From: CBDHFF01 sp965262395
GTDB lineage: Bacteria > Pseudomonadota > Alphaproteobacteria > Rickettsiales > Anaplasmataceae
Assembly (NCBI GenBank): GCA_965262395.1
Contig: CBDHFF010000001.1
Location: forward strand, 1-64,000
Direction: 5' to 3'
DNA length: 64,000 bases
A program made the position numbers and the translations under genes. How positions within the stretch are numbered: position 1 is the first letter of the stretch; the number at the start of each line of letters is the position of its first letter. The notes below the pieces were generated by a model. That model was not told the DNA's origin. It made no database searches and saw only the letters and a program-made list of their open reading frames with translations. Shown here in pieces: positions 40,501-48,100 of this stretch.

Positions 40501-42173
40501 CCAGATTCATCATGAGTATGTACTTGATAAGGTGTTGGTGTATTCTTACCATGAACATCCGGCCCACCTTCATGAGCTTTAGGTAAAAAGCCACCTTGTC
40601 TATATTTTGGACCTATACCCCATGTTTTTAGAGATTGGCTGCCATCATTATCATCTATTATATTGTCTATTGTTTTTTGTTCATTAACAATATTTCCTCC
40701 TAATTCTGTACCCATAAAATTAATACCTTCTACACCTGCTGCAATAGGTAGTAAGTATGGGTTAGATAATGTAGCAGATACACCTCTACCAAACGCATTA
40801 GAACCAACATAAGTACCCGCTGTTTTTATTGCATTATTTGCTATCCATTTTTCCCCTTTTCCTGTAACTAGATTTGTTATAGGATTATCAGTGATACTAT
40901 ACTGAGCTTTTGGTAGTTCTCCACCTCCTTTAAATATATAATTTCCATCTTTATCTTGTGTATAATACATTCTATTATATATACTTGTTGGATCTACTCC
41001 TAATATATATTCTTGACCAAAGTTAGAAAGTTTTTCCTTCCAATCTCCATCACCTTTAAACGGGGATAAATCCCATTTATCATAGTAACTAATATATTTA
41101 CCTTTTTCATCTTCTCCTTGGTTTAGTGTAAAGTTACCTAGAACACCACCATAAAATCCACCACTCTGGCTTGTTCCTTCTTCTTCATTTCCAGGTGTTG
41201 TTAAAAATGTTTCAAAATCAGGATATTCTATTTCTTGATAATCTTTTTCTATTTTAGCTTTCGTCTTTTTTTCCCATGCTCCATACTCATCACTCTCTAC
41301 AAAATTTTTGTATTCTGGTACATCTTTATAATGTATGTATTTATCCCTATCAGGATCATCCTCATCAATCCAAAATGTTATTTCTTTACCATCATACTTA
41401 GCATTATAATTATCTGGGTCTATTTGCTCTAATAACCTATAATAATCCTCCCATTCAAAATCATCTTGTAAATTTCTTTCCCATTCTTCATCTGCTTCTT
41501 TTTCATCTTGATTGGTAAGTTGACTATAAAAAATTTCTTTTTGATTTAATCCTATCTTCTTAATTTCTTCTTGAATTTCTCTTTCAGTAACTGGTGAAGA
41601 ATAATATATATCTCCTTCATTATGACCCTTAGTAGGTACGTATTGATTTTGTTGTGGTATTGTATTACCTTCTTGCTCAAGACCCATCAGCAGATGTAAT
41701 AAATCTCTTCTCTCTCCACTTTGATCTTCACCTATTTCATAATCATAATCATATTCTTGATCTTTTGTTGTAAAAATAGCATTATATAGTCTATCATATT
41801 CATCACCATATCCATATGGATCTACATTATCTGCTATTTTATTCTTAGCTGTATCTATTATTGTACCTATAGGATCTATTACAAGTTCTCCAGCTTTTTT
41901 TATATTGTCCCAATTAAAGAAATCTGATAAACCATTTTGAGCCATTGGTAGTTGACCACCCCTTTGAACTGCTGGTATTTCTGTTACATTTGTTGTACCC
42001 ATATTATGTTGACCTGAGTAAGGAGGTAATAGAACACCATTTGCAAATATAGGTATACCAGTTTGAGACATATCTATATACCCTGATGGAGTATTAATCT
42101 CTAATTTATCCGCTTTATTATAAGGAGAGTTATCACTAAATCCCCATTTTGATATGTGTTGTTTTCTATTCAT
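34548..42173 (-). CDS. 2541-residue mosaic virion protein with LysM, L,D-transpeptidase-like and lysozyme-like domains
   Basis: Modules are separated by the recurring motif: GGQLPMAQNG (~73), GGELPKAQYS (~416), GGFLPKAHEGG (~528), GGSIPIAQDG (~960), GGELPIAQDG (~1420) and a late KRGGEFSVG (~2475). Residues about 537-960 and 968-1419 are two similar blocks, each a hydrophobic helical stretch followed by a globular domain, as in polymorphic toxins. Residues 1640-1690, 1699-1743 and 1833-1880 are LysM domains (YVVKGGDNLTRIA, YKIKKGDTLSHIA, YTVKSGDNLGKIA), which bind peptidoglycan. Residues 1886-2086 are a YkuD-type L,D-transpeptidase with TNGCINGRC and catalytic Cys2055; the usual His before GC is Asn. 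Residues about 2178-2315 (YESGMG with Glu2205, then SIGWTQ) look like a lysozyme/transglycosylase fold. The gene overlaps the muzzle-like gene by one base. The cell-wall role is well supported; presence in the virion is inferred. Confidence 0.8.
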   Translation of the reverse strand: MNRKQHISKWGFSDNSPYNKADKLEINTPSGYIDMSQTGIPIFANGVLLPPYSGQHNMGTTNVTEIPAVQRGGQLPMAQNGLSDFFNWDNIKKAGELVIDPIGTIIDTAKNKIADNVDPYGYGDEYDRLYNAIFTTKDQEYDYDYEIGEDQSGERRDLLHLLMGLEQEGNTIPQQNQYVPTKGHNEGDIYYSSPVTEREIQEEIKKIGLNQKEIFYSQLTNQDEKEADEEWERNLQDDFEWEDYYRLLEQIDPDNYNAKYDGKEITFWIDEDDPDRDKYIHYKDVPEYKNFVESDEYGAWEKKTKAKIEKDYQEIEYPDFETFLTTPGNEEEGTSQSGGFYGGVLGNFTLNQGEDEKGKYISYYDKWDLSPFKGDGDWKEKLSNFGQEYILGVDPTSIYNRMYYTQDKDGNYIFKGGGELPKAQYSITDNPITNLVTGKGEKWIANNAIKTAGTYVGSNAFGRGVSATLSNPYLLPIAAGVEGINFMGTELGGNIVNEQKTIDNIIDDNDGSQSLKTWGIGPKYRQGGFLPKAHEGGPDVHGKNTPTPYQVHTHDESGDMQKISSNTFIPPASIPLVGDNTLTSAHWSQNQVIDNEPEGFVVNGQWYPAGTQVLSQGYEKEDPGFFDVVGNVIANPYEAFARGMAYNGRDAWDGTLGEGYSLDLYNNIPSPDGFNFANEMINPAKWVENINNSLDQGDYKGAGIEAAFSIPFLKPFKIAKGATKATRGSKVFNGNSIVKATDNVVTVPKWSKGVTNHLPPGYHTNPAVRNSYMHSGAMASKNTELIGDMTTYGNKLDNMGYDANSLIAENIHFTNAAKHGNRSVVEVALPNGQTQLFFRSSGNAGKSFRNTATSEGIWSPFPGHHATMSAQGKPIDNWFVKGTQDQYDNFYGSKSFENISNRLSEIEKTSAWDMSQQGFKSLRSNTNPMGLPINASKEQLEVFLKNNPGLAFPQLKKYGGSIPIAQDGFDFNKSNTYGQGPNFFEKEPMTWTNQEIMDVALDAGAVFHPGFDFAHAFTKFREGEYTDAALYAGFGILPFSAGPLVSGTKNAFNYLKNINPFGKNAKIAKELSKNLNAAPLGNTVNKVDEKIIPFENTNTSKDGVLSVKQIQKSAAHKEFVKQSDILKSDVPLTRTVDSEGLIIKDGKLFDSKQPHKYTDDYTLNRNTSHWGYGLIESTGGSSIAGRSTAIISDFKSLKGSGKAMDLHPTDTYFYSKGNFEIPNNSLILTKDKKLYNQIKKETNIKNIKLIEDVSDKEFAAIVNRYGKTKGENGVRVFEDYIKKNYDQGLDVAHWKPTAKNYNSLSLAEQEQIVQRFGFGERLSPGSYSTAESSARHSFDPLSVLEESQQLGVSMMHGAHIKRLAAMDTRIQINELDKLLRISPDKSTARGLQKELAELNGFKSYKEFKGSVDMTDFKKYGGELPIAQDGEETDINFSDLEKGIKWSESLNGTLMKNSETSASGYYGDLFDNLDYDGTRDEFIADTDYQEEYFRKRAHGEIENIPGLINNGIELLEEYKDVDHGLSGLEISALSNMLGRQGTREYLGNVIRDGSTLAEVFPHLYGEDVAQTNKTPQEYIDKFNEGLLKKKMGGSVMTKVKRLNQQLELYNKGGKISPLAKRQLESLNMIKPKMQEGGQTPIEHHSYVVKGGDNLTRIARDNNMSLSDLLMLNPKYINNPSKIYSGDRIAITNNATPDNDKATLTYKIKKGDTLSHIASKYGVRYEDIARINNIKDPRSIQPNQKIILPDNANTNDPIVQKNIKRAESVYVPSVVEAEVDTNPNVNVPWAKRIPPDISESGQWETIGKRNIKTEINKMDQADRIIEGMSEISPKSTKSGSYTVKSGDNLGKIALDNNMTITELEKLNNIDRKKDIQVGQNIKVNTPTGKPYIIVDEKIGRMHLYYPGSDKPAKSYPILTGENEGDAQTVTKIGVIKDGKTLNREELNKAMKDNLPEGTKWTVDNLLEFGEGYTTDTDWDAGNKQSGAGIYTIGMINEDSGYYDDSGNNNPTPSFVLNNANGDEVPMVIHTVPSWKNKDRVTNLNDNDGSNNRMTNGCINGRCEDLTELYNTPGVGEGTMIYVLPEDAGNNFVYENGEINFYASSDNQTDYKKYIDSEGNEQDGHGIANRIESNYKPINITFDKNYYQTNSERYDGTAEGEEEEFVNNTQPFLNSLADSKKEMMDDLGMDGDTYNDLAMIAFGIYGYESGMGDEGSGAENLVKAGRKKMTQLGKEKWYIPEWNYGNTSPDVRSKHDTYGVDSKWNSIGWTQSKWGYIEEDENAMKIMNKLGINEDNYAEWMMDPEKSAKFTIARLYDFHQKSQASIKLRNKHRRNGTFVEGDDFGFDPVEKYGAEEEVYDPFTHLPKQWSPTSPDYTNLVNKYTDYITLSETDIDDVDNNLIVKGEYTDDNVASNERHNDKDWKGKIENILNLPEAIEQSYNSSTYIKPIVDTLDLAVDNASNAVSEWWDEVDLNPFWKRGGEFSVGNQVQFYSDYIDGKYKGTKQENKSKKMYDKLNRMYYNDSKKSNRHQLDIMNSILRSNR

Positions 42174-45100
42174 TATCTAATAGATGCATTAATTTTAGTA
42201 TTGGCTAATTTAAATATCATCTTTCTATTCTCTGATATATTTTTTCTTAATATAACTTTATTCCAGTAATGTCTAAACTTCTTACGTTGGAATGCTGGTT
42301 TAAAATAATTTAAGTTAGCTGCATTTAAGTCTCTTATATAACCATTCAATTGTGTTATAAATATTGATGAGTTTTCATTAGGATCAAATTCACCTCTGTC
42401 TCTTGTAATATCCCAGAACTGATTAAATCTATATTTCTGTTCTACCTTACTATATAGTATTTGAATATCAGTGGCTGTTATCTGTGGGAATTGAGTGATT
42501 AAAGGTACATTATTTTTAGGATCAAGATTGAATCTTAGTAGCCCAGATACTTGTTCTGTATTATGTATTATTGCTTCATCAAAATTCCAATCTAAATCAT
42601 GGAATCTATCTCCACAATCATCACCTAAGTTTCCTTTATATATGTAAGACTCTAGTTGGTACTCTATACTTCTGATTGTATTAACTGTTTGACCAACTGA
42701 CTCAACCCATTCTATTTCCCAAGGATAATTATGATCATAATAGTTTGCATATAAGTCACATCTATCATTATGTTTCCATATTCCTCCTCTTGTAGTTGTA
42801 CCTTCTAAACAACACTCATAATCATAATGACATGTTCGTGGCATAGGATTTGTCCATGATTGATTACCTACACCTGTATCTTCATTATAGTAAAGTGCTA
42901 TTCCATTAAGTATACTTGTTGGACATTCTCCTGATTGTGTAACAGGAATTGAAGGGAATGGTAACTGTGCTTCATCACATTCACAATGCATCTTTCTACA
43001 TACACCATTTCTATCTGGTCTTTCACAATCATCAGTTGGCCCCAAGACTACATAAGGAGGTGCTGTAGATGTACCTAATGTACTTATTCTTTCAAATCCT
43101 GTAGGGCAAGTGCATACTGGAGGTAATTGACATACACCATCTGCTATTGCTGCTGCAACAATTGAGGTAGAACCGGGAGCACCTACTGCACAAGTTGCAC
43201 ATACATTCCATTCATTTGCATTAGTATTACAAGATATGGAAGCCATAGTAGCTGCTTGAGTATTTACTGCTCCGTTTGTAGAAGCATAAATTGCATATAT
43301 ATCTGAATCTACTAGTTGACCTACAAGCTGTGCAGCTGATCCAGCAGGAGCATTTATCATACCTTTATTTACACAACCAAGATTAGTAGCAACATTACTT
43401 TGTGCATCTGTTACAAATAATATTATACGTTTATAACCTTGAGTTAATGTTCTATCACCAAGTTCACCATTAGTCCATGAATTATTAAGATCATTAAATG
43501 CCCCTGTAATTCCACCAGCAATATTAGTTCCAGAAGGTACACATAAATTAGCAGCATTAGCAACTCCAAAACCTAAAGTAGGATCTGCACTATATCCAAA
43601 AGGTCCAGGAGTTTGATTCCCATTATAGGCATTCCCCCAAGAGGATACGCCTATTTGTGTATTGCCGGCTATCATTTCTGGTGCCATTGCTGCAACAAAT
43701 TGATCAATAAATTCCATCTGAGAATACCATATAGTACCTGTACCAGTGCAACCCGCAACTCCAAAAGGTCCGTTTCCTGTAGATGTAGATGCATCAATAG
43801 TTATTAGAATATCTAAGTTACAAGGAATTGTCTCAATTTCAAATAAAACAGGCACTTCTTCAACAATTACATCTGCTTCATATGTTCCTTCAAATGTTTG
43901 ACAACATGTTTGTGTTGAAGGATTCCATGTAAATCCTGGAGGACAGCTTGGTGTAGTAACTAGATCTTCATACTCATTTGTTGTAAAGAAATGATTTAAA
44001 CTTGGTATAACTAATTGCGGGTGCCAATCATGAAATGACATCCATGCTTCATATTTAGGATCATAACTAACTGTCCATGATACATCATTGAAATAGTATG
44101 GATCACCAAACTCTATTGGTGTAACATTATCTTGCATTACTACTGGTGCCCATTCTCTACATTCACACATATGTTGACCGGCTGGGTTTATTACTAGATC
44201 ACATGTTGGATCTGCACATGAATATACTGGAGGAGGGGTTACATCAAGCATTATCTCATTAGCAATAGCTTCTATTTGTGATTGATCTGCAAAACTCCCA
44301 CCATATGCATTACCATTATTAGTGGCAAATTGTTCTGCATAATTTATATGAGGATTTTGTTGTGGAGGAGCATTACCTGGATCAACAACAACAGCATAAT
44401 TCTTTTGTATATATGGTGTTGCAAGATATGCAGCATTATTTAATACATTAGCAGTAAACCATGTCTCTTCAACACCACCAAGAGTCCAGTTATTTGGTTG
44501 TGCTGGAAAATCAATCTCAGCTGTTACAGGATTAACTGTCATTTGTTGATATACATCATTACCTGTAATTCCTCCAGATGTATAAGGTATACTTGAATAT
44601 GAAAATTGAGTTAACTGATTAGTAGAATGGTTAAACTCTGGTCCATCAAATAATGTTATTAATACTTTAGGAACTTGTCTTGATCCTTGCCCATATAGTA
44701 CATTTAGAGCAGTCCATATTCCAGCTAATAAATCTGTTCCAGGTGGAAAATCTTGATTAACACCACCAGTTGCAGAAATTTGTGAATTACCTCCATATAT
44801 AGAGTTATAATCTGGTGGCCATCCTGTTGCATTTGAATATGGAGCACCAGGATTACCAATCCAATTATTTATAATAGTCACATCACTAGTTAATGTAACT
44901 TGATTACCGAAATCAAACATCTCATCAGGATGACTACTTGCACATTGAGCCGCAGTTTGTCCATTAAATAATGGATCATTTGAACATCTACCACCACCAA
45001 AATGGGTAAATCCAAGTCTTACAGAACCATTTCCTAATTCAGCGGCTAATGTGTCAGTCATAGTACGCAAGAATTTCTGCATATTACCAACATTCCTACC

Positions 45101-48100
45101 TGAATCAACAGAATTTGAACTATCAACTGTAAATACAATATCTACTTTTCCACCTTCTTGATCTATTAGTGCTGGTTCATATGTTATTCTTTCACATCCA
45201 GCTTCTGTGATAGTAGCAGGTATTATACTTCCAGCATTATCTGTACAACATGGATCACCATTTAAACAACTAATTGCTTGATATCCTGCAGGACATGAAG
45301 TACCTGGAGGTACATAATTATATCCATCTGGACAACAAGGAGTGGCAGGAATATTATTACATGTAGTATTATTATAAACAAATCCTTCACATGGAACATA
45401 GTCCACACACTCAGGCATTGTAACTTCATAATCTTTTTTACAGAAATAGATTAAATCATAGTTAGGATCATATACTGTCTGACACCCTACACCTGCAACT
45501 GGATTGTCTATCCAACTATCACAATGTTCCATACCAGGATATTGTCCTAAAAGCATAGATGGTAAATATTTATTAAACCATTGCTTCATTCCTTGATTAG
45601 CAATATTAACTAATCCTTTACCTGTATAGTGGAATATTTTACCTTGTGCTTGAGATATGTAAAATAACCCAGATGGGGTGTTAACTACACTTCTTGCACT
45701 TTCACATGATCCATATTCATGAGCTGTATCAGCATTCACAATATTTTGCATAGGTTGACTAAACAAACCACCATCACCTATTGTAAGCTTGGTTCCTAAT
45801 TCAGTTTCTAATTGATCAACACCTTGAAACATTGTTGGAGAAAGATTTGGGAACAAAATCATTGCACCACTTTTAGATACAGGTTTAATTACATTTACCT
45901 TACTCTTAAAGTCTTTATAGTTATACGGCAAGAATACTCTCCAGAAATCTTTCTTAGCTTCTTTCTGAGCTTGTAAAGAATACATTAATCTTTTAGGATA
46001 ATGAACATAACATTTTTCAGCAACTAATGGATCATAATCTCTTGGTTGAATAAACCCATAAGATATTAACTGAGTATTAAATCTACCTTTACTTAATGAT
46101 GAATCATATTTATAGAAATTATCATCTCTAACAATGTCTGCATCAAACAACGCTTCAACATCTGTAAATTCTAGTTGATCATAATGTCTTTTTTTATCTA
46201 CATCCTCCCAATCTCTTAATGCTGTATTAATAGTTGACTCTACATAAAACTCATTAATACCATTACAATGAGTGTACATATATCCGTTCTTAATATGAAA
46301 TATTGATCTACCTCCAGTGTCTGTTCCTGGGTTTGTTTGATTCGGTTGATTAGTATTACTAGGTCCACCAGCTGCTGTAAGTGTGCTTCCATTACTATTA
46401 GTTAGATCATCATCATCATAATCATTTGCAGTATTACCACCTGTAGGTCTATCTAAGAAATATTTTCCACTAGGCATTGCATTTGCAATACCACTTGTAT
46501 TTGTACCAGTAAGGAAACCAAAGGAAGCAATATTCCTCACCATTTCTGATAATTCAAATTTTGATGTATCCATCCAATAAATTGGACGTGGTACATTTGC
46601 TCTTAATTTATAGTCATATGGAAAACCATCCGGTTGTCCATTTAAGAAATCCCAGAAGAAAGGCATTATAACTTTTTCAGAATATCTATTTAAATAACAA
46701 TCACCCCCATATACTGTTCCTGTAACAAACCTAGTATCTACTGTTGCTGGGATAGGATCACCTTGTGAATCTTCTTTTTGTTGATCTTTAAAATATGTTA
46801 TACAACCAACGGGTATTTGTTTAATCTGATCTAATTGTCCATATTGATTTCTGAATGCAACTTTTAATGCTGTATAATGTGCAGCTATAGGAGTTTGTCT
46901 ATATCTTGATGGTAAAAACCAATCACCATTAGTTCCTATTGTATATCTAGAGTTATCTTGAGTAGGCATAGTAAAATCTGCACCGGTTGTAATTGTTGAA
47001 ATGGCAACTGTCTTAGGTCTTTGTAAATTATTAATCCTAATATTAGCAGTTAAATTCTGTATTGATGAACCAATGTATCTACCTTTATCTATTAGTTGTC
47101 TAAATGGTTCAGTTGTAGTTCTTTGTTGTGTTGAAAAATATAAACCCTGACCTCCATACTTCCATGCATAATCCTGATAACTTACAAGATTATAAATCAA
47201 ATCAATTATCTCTTGCCCTCCAGTAGCAGTAAATGCCATAAAGTTATATAGACCTGTTATAAGTTGTGTTAGTGCAGGTGCTGATTCAAATCTACTTCCT
47301 TCAAATGATATATCTTCACCATATCCAATAAACCCTCTATTTCTACCCCAGTTCATTGAACCAGTTCTTAAAGTTTGTTGATAACCTGTTCCACTTAACA
47401 TGTTCCACGCTTTTGGTGCTCCAATAATAGTTGCTGTTGATAGAGCAGTTTCTTGTAATGCAAAATTTGCTCCTGTTCCTGATGCACCATTATAATCTGC
47501 CATCATAACAGTATTACCATCTGTCTGTAGATTACCACTAGGGTCATTACTAGATGGTGCTGCCTCTACCCAATCAGCTCCACCATCAAAGTCATGGGTA
47601 ATATTTGTCGCATGTAAGACTTCTGTCAAACCAGCATATTCTTCTACTGCTACACCAACACCTAGAACATTTACCTCTCCCTTAAAACCTTCCCAAAACT
47701 CATTACCATTTACAGCTGTAAAACCACTTTGTCCACCAGATCTTGGTTGTCCTTCACCTGATAAACCAATAGATAAAGCTTTTGGCATTGTATAGTGCTT
47801 ACTTCTTTTACCTCTCATCTCTGAAATAGCATAACCTACACCAACTATAATAGCTATCCACATTGATGCATTTCTAAGAAGCTTATGTTGGGGATGCAAC
47901 TCAGAAGGTTTAAATCTACCATATGCTGTACCTGTACATATACCATATGATTTAAATTCATATGGAGATAAGAAAGGTTTATTAAATGATGTCTCTGGAG
48001 AATGAAAGGTAAATACATTACCTGCTGTATTTGTTGCAGGTGAAGCATTTGCATTAAGGGCATTACCTGATCTAACACTTGAGAAATTAGCAGAAGTGCT

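Noticed and set aside
45240..45420. EGF-like domains in the cysteine-rich part of the muzzle-like protein
   Set aside because: Cysteine spacing does not follow the EGF pattern; I describe it only as cysteine-rich linker.
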